NCBI GenBank assembly: GCA_016292135.1
Contig: JAEFAZ010000009.1
Span: 33,821-97,820, forward strand
Direction of reading: 5' to 3'
Length of the DNA: 64,000 nt
From: Saccharofermentans sp.
Lineage (GTDB): Bacteria; Bacillota; Clostridia; Saccharofermentanales; Saccharofermentanaceae
Part shown: positions 26,991 to 34,612 of the stretch, in pieces
How the letters are laid out: the number at the start of each line of letters is the position of its first letter
Numbering within the stretch: the first letter of the stretch is position 1
The notes under the pieces: model-generated
What the model saw: only the letters and a program-made list of their open reading frames with translations
What the model was told of the DNA's origin: nothing
Databases searched by the model: none
Translations under genes and position numbers: made by a program

Positions 26991-28478
26991 ATGAAGAAAA
27001 AAATCGTTTCTGCAGTCCTTCTGTCTACGATGCTCCTGAGCGCATGCGCTTCCAAGGATACTGACAAGAAGGGCAGTGAGCCTGCAAAAGAAACCACCGA
27101 AGCTACGACAACCACCGAAGCTACGACAACCACCAAGACTAAAACAAAGGAAACTACCGAAGCAACTGAGGCTACAACCACTGAGACAAGCGTTAAATCA
27201 GATGATCCCTTAGCCCTTTGGATCGATGCTAACTTAAACTTCGGTCACGACGCAGGTGACGGCTATATCATTAATGGCAAAAACACATCCATGGCGGAAT
27301 ACTATGCGGTCCTCGAGAACGATCCCACCATGAAGAGCATCGACGCTTACAATAATCTGTCTCCATACAGTTCTCCACTCAGATACGATGAAGTCTTCGA
27401 AAGCGCACTTACCGATTGCGACTACATCACAACGACTCAGATCGAGTTTGAAAGTCCCGGCATAGTAGAAGGCGCAGTTCCTGAAGAAGGCGTAAGGATC
27501 GATGAAGATAATTGTATGACATACTACACGATCGATGTTCCTCAGTTTACATTGAGCGGGGCTGATGTCAAAAAAGCCAACAAAGCAATAATAGATTTTG
27601 CTAATAGTGCAGATTGGTGGTACGGACCCCCGAATGTTCGTTATCAGCACTTCGAGCGCGACGACGGCACGAAGACAGTTATCTTCTTCTTTGGCGACGG
27701 CTATGACGACAGTGAGTTCAAGGTGTTTAATTTCGATAAGGATAACAAACTTATGAGCGCTAATGCCGTTATAAAGAGTGCCGGAATGGATCCTGCGACT
27801 TTCAAGAAAAAGGCCAAGAAATCCGTTGCTGAGTCTCTCTTTTATGCAAATGACTTGTCGATCTATTTACATAGCCAAAGCATTGACTGCGATTACGTCT
27901 CTGCGATCAACGATCCTTCCGATATCTTTGTTAACAAAAACGGCAATCTCGTTGTATTTGTCCATTCCTCGATGAGAGATATTGATGGCGAATACCATAT
28001 TCCGGTTATTTTCGATAAAGACCTTGAGCTTTCTACGGAAGTCCTTGAAGAAGAATTCAACATTCATACTGTGGACTGGATCATTGAAAAAATGCGTACC
28101 TTCGAATTTGGCGGCGGCGAACCTATCATAAGCAATACAACGATTGCCGATATCGATACGACAACAGCGGGGGCTACTGAATTTTTCGGTCTCATGAATT
28201 TCACCTGCTGGAATAAAGAGGGCACCACCAAGGATAAGTGGTACTACGAAGGAATCCTCGGCGCAGCCGTAACTGAGGATACCACATATAAGTACGAGAT
28301 CTACTTTAACGGCAAACTGATAAAAACCGATTTCGTAAAAATGAAAGCCGATCCGTTCTTCCGCGTGATCAAGATCTCATATAAGTACGATATCAAGCCG
28401 GGCACTTACTGCTTCGTTCTCTACGACGGCAACGGCTCCGACAAGATCCTCGGAGTAGGCTGGAATTCATACGAATAA
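26991..28478 (+). CDS. Lipoprotein with threonine-rich linker, unknown function
   Basis: A 495-residue exported protein: MKKKIVSAVLLSTMLLSAC with lipobox Cys19, then a low-complexity linker of TTEAT-type repeats to about residue 68. The mature part has no motif I recognise; the last ~110 residues (FFGLMNFTCWNKEGTTKDKWYYEG... IKPGTYCFVLYDGNG) look like a beta-sandwich. The ATG has GGGGGAGA. The gene is monocistronic, between its own promoter and a strong terminator, and divergent from the ABC exporter; possibly a surface sensor or protective protein, but that is inference only. Confidence 0.78.
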   Translation: MKKKIVSAVLLSTMLLSACASKDTDKKGSEPAKETTEATTTTEATTTTKTKTKETTEATEATTTETSVKSDDPLALWIDANLNFGHDAGDGYIINGKNTSMAEYYAVLENDPTMKSIDAYNNLSPYSSPLRYDEVFESALTDCDYITTTQIEFESPGIVEGAVPEEGVRIDEDNCMTYYTIDVPQFTLSGADVKKANKAIIDFANSADWWYGPPNVRYQHFERDDGTKTVIFFFGDGYDDSEFKVFNFDKDNKLMSANAVIKSAGMDPATFKKKAKKSVAESLFYANDLSIYLHSQSIDCDYVSAINDPSDIFVNKNGNLVVFVHSSMRDIDGEYHIPVIFDKDLELSTEVLEEEFNIHTVDWIIEKMRTFEFGGGEPIISNTTIADIDTTTAGATEFFGLMNFTCWNKEGTTKDKWYYEGILGAAVTEDTTYKYEIYFNGKLIKTDFVKMKADPFFRVIKISYKYDIKPGTYCFVLYDGNGSDKILGVGWNSYE

Positions 28479-28503
28479 TCTTATACAACATAAACAAACT
28501 AAA

Positions 28504-28536
28504 AACGAGAGTCATGACCGACTCTCGTTTTTTTTG
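28504..28536 (+). terminator. Rho-independent terminator
   Basis: Stem AACGAGAGTC / GACTCTCGTT with a short loop and eight T, 26 nt after the lipoprotein stop. Confidence 0.9.
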
Positions 28537-28653
28537 TCCACAATTTCTGAATCATTATCGTATTTTTCAACTATTGGTATAAGAGTACCCCCGTAAGCGG
28601 AATCAAAAGATTTGAACGAATGCGCTCACCGAAACTCGTCGGTTATATTGCAA

Positions 28654-29346
28654 CTAGATCAACTCAGAAAGAGAATGAATCTTTCTGTATGGCGTATCTA
28701 CATCGGATGTCGGATTTGCAGCAATCAGTATAGGTGTAATACCGATTTCAGCCGCCCCATCCAAATTACAAGGGCTGTCATCAACAAAAACAGTTTCTTT
28801 TGCATCGTGTCCACATTTCTGAAGTGCATCCAGATACATCCGCCTGTCGGGTTTAAACACCCCCAAAGAGAAGCTATATGTGGCAAAGGAAAAGAATTGG
28901 AAAACATCCAAAGCACGCAGCTGGTTCTCAATACTCGGCCATGTGTCTGAAATGATCCCGAGACGATGTGTTTTGCTGAGCGTTTGAATAACCTCTTTCG
29001 CATCCGGATAAATGATGTAGTTATCCATATTGTATGTCCGGTCTCTGGCAATTGAAGTAATCTCATTTTCAGTCAGTTCCAGTTGCAGGCTTTCAGATAC
29101 AATGCGATAGTACTGATAAAACTGTTCTGCCTCCTCCTCCAGCGTATGGATCAAATGATCCTTATCCAGAAAACCCGCTCCTGCTTCTCTAGCTTTTCTG
29201 ATCTGCGTCTCTGACCTTTGCTTCAGACGTTCTCCGGCTAGTTCATAAAACCGGTTCGTAAACATCCAGTCTCCGGAAGCCGGATAATCTATCGTATATC
29301 CGACGTCAAAAAATATTGCTTTTTTATCTGAGAGAAGATCGTGCAT
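28654..29346 (-). CDS. HAD family hydrolase with altered first motif
   Basis: A 230-residue HAD-superfamily protein with helical cap. Motif I reads FFDVGYT (residues 13-18): the nucleophile Asp is present, but the second Asp of the usual DxD is Gly. Motif II is in LGIISDTWPSIENQL, motif III/IV near FKPDRRMYLDALQKCG and FVDDSPCNLDGAAEIG. The DxG form occurs in HDHD3-like branches; loss of the acid/base Asp weakens ordinary phosphatase activity. It lies outside the att site of the element and next to integrase debris, so it may belong to an older insertion. Confidence 0.82.
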   Translation of the reverse strand: MHDLLSDKKAIFFDVGYTIDYPASGDWMFTNRFYELAGERLKQRSETQIRKAREAGAGFLDKDHLIHTLEEEAEQFYQYYRIVSESLQLELTENEITSIARDRTYNMDNYIIYPDAKEVIQTLSKTHRLGIISDTWPSIENQLRALDVFQFFSFATYSFSLGVFKPDRRMYLDALQKCGHDAKETVFVDDSPCNLDGAAEIGITPILIAANPTSDVDTPYRKIHSLSELI

Positions 29347-29475
29347 AATTCATTATCGCTCCGTTTGTTCAGTCACGAATCTACATTTTTGAACTAATAT
29401 TCAATACTTATGATACACCTTCATATATACAAAGTTTATCTTATGAAAAAGAAAAAAGAATTATCAGAAAGTGTA

Positions 29476-29561
29476 TGTTCTGCGTGGAACAACGAATGGA
29501 ATCTTGTCTTTACTAACGATCAGTTGCTAACATAGAAAAACACATCAAGAACGTATCATAA
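29476..29561 (+). pseudogene. Integrase C-terminal remnant of an older element
   Basis: Codons 29476-29535 read CSAWNNEWNLVFTNDQLLT then TAG, matching CAWNKDLNLVFTNEIGD of the intact integrase (near residue 282). After a frameshift, 29541-29561 read HIKNVS then TAA, matching its last residues FIKKVS. The stretch between these in the intact gene (catalytic HxLRH and Tyr) is deleted. It stands in the same place relative to tandem repeats, hairpin and att core as the intact integrase does at the other end. Confidence 0.7.
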
Positions 29562-29586
29562 ATTCCATCTCAAATCATCGTAATTG

Positions 29587-29610
29587 TGGTCAAAATGTTG
29601 GTCAAAACGA
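29587..29610. repeat. 12-bp tandem repeat, arm-type site of the older element
   Basis: Two direct 12-bp units, tggtcaaaatgt and tggtcaaaacga, between the integrase remnant and the att core. Same period and position as the 49978-49999 pair. Confidence 0.5.
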
Positions 29611-29629
29611 TGTTTTTAAGAAAGAGAAA

Positions 29630-29664
29630 ATCCCGAAAGCCTTGTATATCAGGCGTTTCGGGAT
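29630..29664 (+). terminator. Hairpin after the integrase remnant
   Basis: Arms ATCCCGAAAGCC and GGCGTTTCGGGAT (one bulge) with a 10-nt loop. A similar hairpin sits after the intact integrase. No strong T-run, so termination is uncertain. Confidence 0.5.
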
Positions 29665-29672
29665 CTGAGATC

Positions 29673-29695
29673 TGGCGGAGCCGGTGGGATTCGAA
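29673..29695. other. attL-type core: copy of the tRNA-Ser 3' end
   Basis: A 23-bp stretch (tggcggagccgg...ttcgaa) identical to 50045-50067, which encodes the CCA, acceptor and T-arm of tRNA-Ser(UGA). It marks the distal end of the integrated element. Confidence 0.85.
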
Positions 29696-29808
29696 TTTAA
29701 TAGTTTTCGTCCTATCTGCTCCAAAACATCGATTTTAGGCACTTTTAGTCGCAAAAAGTTGAGGTTTTTTGTCAGTCAGTCCATTTAATCTCATGTTGTT
29801 CCGTTCCC

Positions 29809-29830
29809 GTTAGGGTACGGGTTAGGGTAC
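29809..29830. repeat. Left arm-type repeat of the element
   Basis: A 22-bp sequence made of two 12-bp-spaced gttagggtac units, identical and in direct orientation to 49978-49999. It is 114 nt inside the left att core. Tn916/lambda-type integrases bind such arm sites with their N-terminal domain; that assignment is inference. Confidence 0.65.
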
Positions 29831-29888
29831 GAACAAGGAGTTTATTACTTCCCCAGTAGTGGTTCCTGTATCCGATAAATTTAGCACT

Positions 29889-29912
29889 CATAATCAAGTT
29901 GTTTTGATTATG
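29889..29912. repeat. Inverted repeat near the element's left end
   Basis: Perfect 9-bp arms CATAATCAA / TTGATTATG with a 6-nt loop, downstream of the antitoxin gene stop. It may be the 3' end hairpin of the toxin-antitoxin transcript. The remaining bases 29700-30017 show no gene. Confidence 0.4.
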
Positions 29913-30017
29913 TCTTTTGCTACAACTCTTATCAAAAGCCGCATACTCTCTTCTTTTTCCCCATAATCAAAATCGCTTCCTTCAAACACTATGGGGTTTA
30001 ATTTTCAAATCCAAATA

Positions 30018-31094
30018 TTATGCTGTTTTAACCCTATATTTTTGCTTTAATGGGCTCATAGTCCAATCATTAAATTTAACTAGGCCATCATTTTGCAATC
30101 TTCCTAAAACAATTCCTGGATCCCTATTGATTGAGTCTGCAAATCTTCGAATATCAGCTATTTCAAATCTATGTTTTTCCACGAAATCGTTATACTTTTC
30201 TCTCGGAATCAAACTATCCGCAGCATATAAATCAGCATCATGTTCCTGTTCTCCAGATTCTTTTTCGAATGATATTCCATAATCACCATAAATAATATGT
30301 CCTATCTCATGAAACAATGTAAACCAAAAAGTATCGGAATATAGTCTTCTGTCATTAACCATTAACATAATATTGTCACCTATTTTTTTAGTGGCACCAT
30401 TAATCTTTGATCCAGAAAGATTAGGTAATATTACAAAAATAACACCTGCATCTTGAAATGCTTTTCGAATCAACGGATAGAACTCTTTATGATTCTTAGT
30501 CAATGTCAGTGCATATTTAACGGCATCTTCAAAATTTCTTTTATTATATTTTGGGGCTTCAACTAACAATGCCTTATTGGTCGCAATTTGAACCATTATA
30601 TTCGCTTTAACTGTGCTAGTTTCTTCTAGCTCTAATGTCGAACTTCTAAAATTCACAGCCATATCTCTCTTTGTAAATACTGTCAAAGTAGCAACATTCA
30701 AAAACTCACGTACAGCTTTAATTTGCTCATCAATCTTTCTAGGCAAATCAGGAAGGCCATAATTGTCTCTAAAGTACTTGTAATCAAATAAATCGAATAC
30801 TTTTCTTTCCTCTTTCAGTTCATCCTCAGATTTAAATTCAGCAATTAGCGCATCATAAGCATTCTGAAGATTCAACCAATAATTAACACTAGTTCCTAAC
30901 ATTCTAGAAAGCTTAACTGCAATATCGATAGACAAGCTCTGCTCTCCTCGAATCAACAAACTCAAGTTCTTAGGAGTAGTATCTAATCTTTTCGCAAAGT
31001 CTTCCTGCGTCAACCCACTTTCTTCCACAAGTTCTTTAATATAATAACCTGGGTGAAACGCAACCTCATCATTATATTCAATGTAATTACTCAT
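30018..31094 (-). CDS. HigA-like antitoxin/regulator with HTH and ImmA/IrrE metallopeptidase domain
   Basis: A 358-residue protein. Residues ~15-75 are an Xre/HigA helix-turn-helix (GLTQEDFAKRLDTTPKNLSLLIRGEQSLS... LSRMLGTSVNYWLNLQ). Residues ~200-330 hold an ImmA/IrrE zinc peptidase domain with HEIGH at 262-266 and a downstream EQEHDADLYAADSLIP segment giving further ligands. It overlaps the upstream toxin gene by 8 nt. It probably neutralises the toxin and represses the operon through the palindrome at 31476-31496; the peptidase domain could remove the repressor or partner under stress (inference). Confidence 0.85.
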   Translation of the reverse strand: MSNYIEYNDEVAFHPGYYIKELVEESGLTQEDFAKRLDTTPKNLSLLIRGEQSLSIDIAVKLSRMLGTSVNYWLNLQNAYDALIAEFKSEDELKEERKVFDLFDYKYFRDNYGLPDLPRKIDEQIKAVREFLNVATLTVFTKRDMAVNFRSSTLELEETSTVKANIMVQIATNKALLVEAPKYNKRNFEDAVKYALTLTKNHKEFYPLIRKAFQDAGVIFVILPNLSGSKINGATKKIGDNIMLMVNDRRLYSDTFWFTLFHEIGHIIYGDYGISFEKESGEQEHDADLYAADSLIPREKYNDFVEKHRFEIADIRRFADSINRDPGIVLGRLQNDGLVKFNDWTMSPLKQKYRVKTA

Positions 31095-31458
31095 AATGTT
31101 TGCTAACCTCCACTATTTCAACAATCCGCACAATTGGAGCTATCTCATCAATATTGCAAGGGACAAATGGCTCCTTATTCTCATCCAGTGGCTCCAGTAT
31201 TATGCGCCACTTTTCCTTCCTCGATTTCACATCAATAGCAAAATAACCATCCAGATTTCTTCTTTTTTTATTCTCAAGGTTATGAAAGCGAAATGACGGT
31301 TGAACAATAATATCTTTTATACTATCCGCCTGTTTCAAGGCATTTATCCTAGCCAAAAGGCTTATGGACAATGCTTTATCTCCGCCAAAGAGCTTTTTTG
31401 CGGCTTTTTGATTATTACACTGTTCCTCTGTTTCAGTATCTTTATAAATTATTTCCAA
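31087..31458 (-). CDS. HigB/RelE-family toxin-like protein
   Basis: A 123-residue protein with RelE/ParE-type fold features: an N-terminal helix region (KAAKKLFGGDKALSISLLARINALKQA), then strands with FRFHNLENKKRRNLDGYFAIDVKSRKEKWRIILEP, where the basic residues resemble the HigB/RelE active surface. The start is a TTG at 31458 with GGGAGA 7-8 nt upstream; no in-frame ATG fits. It is first in a two-gene operon with a strong promoter and a perfect operator. RelE-family toxins cleave mRNA at the ribosome; activity here is untested. Confidence 0.78.
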   Translation of the reverse strand: MEIIYKDTETEEQCNNQKAAKKLFGGDKALSISLLARINALKQADSIKDIIVQPSFRFHNLENKKRRNLDGYFAIDVKSRKEKWRIILEPLDENKEPFVPCNIDEIAPIVRIVEIVEVSKHYE

Positions 31459-31475
31459 GGGCTATCTCCCGCGCC

Positions 31476-31496
31476 AAATTACCTGTCAGGTAATTT
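31476..31496. promoter_or_regulatory. Perfect palindromic operator of the toxin-antitoxin operon
   Basis: Perfect 10-bp arms AAATTACCTG and CAGGTAATTT around one central base. It lies right after the -10 hexamer, over the expected transcription start, so a bound HTH dimer would block the promoter. Confidence 0.75.
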
Positions 31497-31497
31497 A

Positions 31498-31525
31498 ATT
31501 ATAGCATCGATGTTCAGTTTGTCAA
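31498..31525 (-). promoter_or_regulatory. Strong sigma-A promoter of the toxin-antitoxin operon
   Basis: On the minus strand TTGACA and TATAAT, both perfect consensus, with a 16-bp spacer, 40 nt upstream of the TTG start. Confidence 0.82.
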
Positions 31526-31651
31526 TATATTTTATTACGGTTTAATTGCATGACTATATATAACTTTACACGCGATTTGCTTTGAACTATCTCATTAATC
31601 ATACCTACATTTTACTGCTTTCACCGGTATCTGCATGATGCTGTTACTTTT

Positions 31652-31704
31652 GTGAATAGATTATTCTTAAGCACCTCATTGTGAGTTGCAGGTAATCTAT
31701 TCAC
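31652..31704. repeat. Large inverted repeat downstream of the HEPN/Toprim gene
   Basis: Perfect 12-bp arms GTGAATAGATTA / TAATCTATTCAC with a 29-nt loop that also contains partial pairing. It lies between the HEPN/Toprim stop and the toxin promoter. No T-run; it could be a structured RNA end or a protein site. Confidence 0.45.
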
Positions 31705-31745
31705 TTGTCAAGGTCCGTGATGAATAATTGAAAAGGTGCTTTCAA

Positions 31746-33062
31746 TCAAAATGCAAATACAATCGTTTTCAGCAATTCCTTCATTTTTCCCCACTCATTT
31801 ATATCAAACTTCATTTCTTTCCTCTCTATTTGCCTACAAGTATTATGAAAGTTTTTCTTGATGATTTCTTTATTAGATATCACTCCTTGATACAAGTATT
31901 TCGAGCTTCCATCTGGAGTTTCAAACTGTTTTCTTGCCTCCCATTCTATAGGTAAATAACCATCACTATCACTTATTAAACAATCAGGAAGATATAATTC
32001 AATTGAAGCCGCTCTACAGTTTATATTATCACATAATACCTTTCCATTTGTTGCTAAAGTAGGATAGTTATTAAACTCATTCATCGAAGGATAACACAGG
32101 ATTCTGAAATTATCTGGCCATGTCTTAAGCTTGTTAAGTAGTTTATTCCTACTGATATACCCTTCTGCATCATTATCAAAAATAGCAATAAATCTAGATT
32201 TAAGTCTAGAATAATAAAATGTTTCCATACATTTTGTCATTTCAGGTGTTCCCCCACCTCTCTTATTTCCATGTCCATCCGAAAAATCCATAAAGTAAAA
32301 CAAATCAGCAAGATGTGGGTACATCTTATCAATTGCAAATTCAAGAATGTCTTTGTCGCTTGTTCCTTCAACTAATACAACAGTTTTTTCTATTTGTTGA
32401 GAGGCTTCAATTGCCTTAGGGATACAATCGTCATTCCAATTACCAAGATCCGTGAAATCAAGTACAATTATGTCATCTTTATTGCACCCTTCAAGAATAA
32501 TACGGAACACATAACCAATATGGATCTCATTAAGATTTAATCCATAATATGATTCCGGTTCATCAGAAATTAACGAATAATAAATTACTTTATCACATTC
32601 CGTTGACGGATTAAGAGTTTCTCCTTTGTGTAGTTTATCTATTTTCCCATTATTCAATTCATATTTTGCGATTTTAGTTACTGAGTTTACCCATTTTCTA
32701 AATGTTATATATTTTTCTATCCTCTTTCTCGTTTTCTCTTCTCGTATATCATAATCAACTCTTAAATGATTAAGGAAAGGATCATAGTCAATAATATCTA
32801 CTCCTTTTTCATTAAATAGTGACTCCATTCTTTTCAGACTATAGCCCAAGGCATCTAGTCGCTCCTGTGCCCTCTCTACTGTGGTAACATATTCATATTT
32901 TGTAATTGGCTCACAATCATCATCCTCTGGATCTGTAACATAATCAGGTGTAATAATAAGGTCATTTTTAGAAAAAAGTAAACCAACGACATCACTTATT
33001 AAATAGTTTCTAAAACTATACAATGATAGGTAATTTATCTTTATTTCTGCATACTCACTCAT
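31746..33062 (-). CDS. HEPN/Toprim domain protein, candidate antiphage effector
   Basis: A 438-residue protein. The start MSEYAEIKINYLSLYSFRNY matches the N-terminal domain found in HEPN/Toprim-associated proteins, and residues up to ~210 are largely helical. A TOPRIM fold follows: strand-Glu in VVLVEGTSDKDIL (Glu232), then FIAIFDNDAEGY with Asp296 and Asp298, the acidic metal site of Toprim nucleases. Two-domain proteins of this type occur in defence islands, where they are thought to act by RNA or DNA cleavage. It sits between toxin-antitoxin and Rhs immunity genes. I see no HEPN RxxxxH motif, so the HEPN part is less sure than the Toprim part. Confidence 0.72.
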   Translation of the reverse strand: MSEYAEIKINYLSLYSFRNYLISDVVGLLFSKNDLIITPDYVTDPEDDDCEPITKYEYVTTVERAQERLDALGYSLKRMESLFNEKGVDIIDYDPFLNHLRVDYDIREEKTRKRIEKYITFRKWVNSVTKIAKYELNNGKIDKLHKGETLNPSTECDKVIYYSLISDEPESYYGLNLNEIHIGYVFRIILEGCNKDDIIVLDFTDLGNWNDDCIPKAIEASQQIEKTVVLVEGTSDKDILEFAIDKMYPHLADLFYFMDFSDGHGNKRGGGTPEMTKCMETFYYSRLKSRFIAIFDNDAEGYISRNKLLNKLKTWPDNFRILCYPSMNEFNNYPTLATNGKVLCDNINCRAASIELYLPDCLISDSDGYLPIEWEARKQFETPDGSSKYLYQGVISNKEIIKKNFHNTCRQIERKEMKFDINEWGKMKELLKTIVFAF

Positions 33063-33112
33063 TTTGTATTTCCTCTATAACGACCTCTAATTTCAACGAT
33101 TTATTATTACTC

Positions 33113-33427
33113 TTATATGTCTTTATACAATTTATTCAATTGACATAGATCAATAAACAGTTCAGTTGGATGCTCAATATTCCACCCCCAAACCCTAAAC
33201 GCATAAGAAAAAGAAACCAAAAAACGATTTGTTCTTCGTGTAGGAAAGGAATTGTTATTTATTTCATCGATTAATCTTGCCAATTCTGGTATAATTGTGC
33301 CTTCTAATTCTTCTCTAGTTGCCTCAATTATCTCCCCATCATTCAATCTTGATAGCTCCTGTATACTTTCGGTATACGTTTTGTATAGTTGTTTTCTATA
33401 TGCCTCAAATTTTTTATTATAACCCAT
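33113..33427 (-). CDS. Small helical protein, candidate immunity protein of the displaced Rhs tip
   Basis: A 104-residue protein, rich in helix-forming and charged residues (YNKKFEAYRKQLYKTYTESI). I start at ATG 33427, spaced 9 nt from GGGGGA; the ATG at 33436 would overlap that site. It lies 17 nt downstream of the stop of the decayed TNT-like tail on the same strand, the usual place for an immunity gene. No family recognised; the role is by position only. Confidence 0.6.
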   Translation of the reverse strand: MGYNKKFEAYRKQLYKTYTESIQELSRLNDGEIIEATREELEGTIIPELARLIDEINNNSFPTRRTNRFLVSFSYAFRVWGWNIEHPTELFIDLCQLNKLYKDI

Positions 33428-33444
33428 AAAACACATCCCCCTAA

Positions 33445-34120
33445 CTAATTAAACAAAGCAGTCGGATTAGGAATATAATACTGTTCTCCTCCTCCAGGCT
33501 GACCAAAATTCGGAGCAACAGTTCCATCTAAATAACTGACACCGCTTGGGAGAGTAAAAGTATCCATATTTGAATACAATTTGCTCCTTATACTGCGTAG
33601 TTCATATATCAATATTCAAGACATGCCGTTTGACGCTTGTCAACATGAACTTATCTATCTCCCGCTTGCTTCATTATTTCCGCCATTATTTCTTCCATTG
33701 CATACTGTTGATATTCTGGCGAAACCTTCTTTGCTGCATCGCAAAAATCGTTTACAGCCTTCTTCATCTCGAAAATACGGCTTGCCCAATAATTTGCCTG
33801 CTCTTCTTAATGCTTCTTCCCACTGCTTGCGTTGTTTGTTGTTATTTTGAGGCGTATTTTGATAATTTGTTGGGGATTTAATTGGTACCCTTGTAGGTAA
33901 GTCGTTATCGTACTCATCATCCCACTTATACCAGTTTGAAATATCAAGAATCAAGTCAAAAACATAAATTGTCAACGCTGTAAATATAATCTGCAAGAAT
34001 ATGTGATTATCTCTCCATTAGCATTCTTTACACTTGCTAATGCTCCGTCTCCGTTATAACTGTACTCTATCATTCCCGTAGGATCTTCTGCAGTCAGGAG
34101 ATTTCCTATACCATCGTATA
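33445..34120 (-). pseudogene. Displaced, broken Rhs tip with TNT-type toxin tail
   Basis: Bases 33997-34120 are a near-copy of 37270-37392 in the intact rhs gene, coding [20 protein letters not shown]... ANGEIITYS, where similarity stops. After a frame change comes unrelated text (ISNWYKWDDEYDN... NNNKQRKQWEEALRRAGKLLG), a second shift near 33790 to EMKKAVNDFCDAAKKVSPEYQQYAMEEI style helices, then at 33445-33567 a tail with TFTLPSGVSYLDGTVAPNFG and GQPGGGEQYYIPNPT, which matches the end of TNT NAD-glycohydrolase domains. Frameshifts and stops make it non-functional. Bases 34121-34242 hold no recognisable gene. Confidence 0.72.
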
Positions 34121-34242
34121 TGTTTCGGGATCAATCTCCGCGAAAAGAGAAATATTCGGTTTTCAAGGTTCATACGCGAATTATATCACATTGGTGGTAT
34201 CATCCTTCCGCTGGACGTAACACTTTTTTTCCGAGGACCAAA

Positions 34243-34491
34243 CTATTGGGCTTGTTGAACCTTATAATATCTCGTCTTTTCTTCAGACGATAAGTATCTA
34301 ACCGTAGGCGACCCCATTTTTTCCCAATTTGTTCGCCACAAAACAATTCCCTCGTCCTTGTCAGGATAATCATCTAATCCAAACTGAAATCCACATATGT
34401 AGCATATTTCATCAGAACCAACTCCATTAAGATATGCAGGTTCTTCAAGACTATAGTTTAAACAAACGGGACATTGAAATAATAATTTCAT
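34243..34491 (-). CDS. Small CPCC-like cysteine-rich protein
   Basis: An 82-residue protein with two cysteine pairs, CPVC at residues 7-10 and CYIC at 30-33, followed by GFQFGLDDYPDKDEG, matching the cysteine-rich CPCC domain family. Such small zinc-binding proteins are frequent in polymorphic-toxin immunity arrays. The ATG has AGGAGAAAA upstream. It lies between the active immunity candidate and the decayed Rhs tip. Confidence 0.72.
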   Translation of the reverse strand: MKLLFQCPVCLNYSLEEPAYLNGVGSDEICYICGFQFGLDDYPDKDEGIVLWRTNWEKMGSPTVRYLSSEEKTRYYKVQQAQ

Positions 34492-34510
34492 ATTTTTTCT
34501 CCTATTTACC

Positions 34511-34612
34511 TTATTTTTTCCCCAGGTTGTTTGTCAAAATAGTCTCTCCATCAGAATTCAAAACATCAACTAACTCCCAGAAATCGGTATCATTTTTAAT
34601 CTTAGCCCACTA
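34511..34612 (-). pseudogene. C-terminal fragment of a lost immunity-type gene
   Basis: Directly after the TAA-TAG stops of the upstream gene, an open frame without a start reads WAKIKNDTDFWELVDVLNSD then GETILTNNLGKK and a stop. The text looks coding but has no start or ribosome site, as expected for the 3' end of a gene left by recombination. Confidence 0.4.

Noticed and set aside
28586..28640. tRNA-like sequence near 28.6 kb as the far att site of the older element
   Set aside because: Only a loose likeness to a tRNA 3' half; the stems do not pair and it does not match tRNA-Ser.
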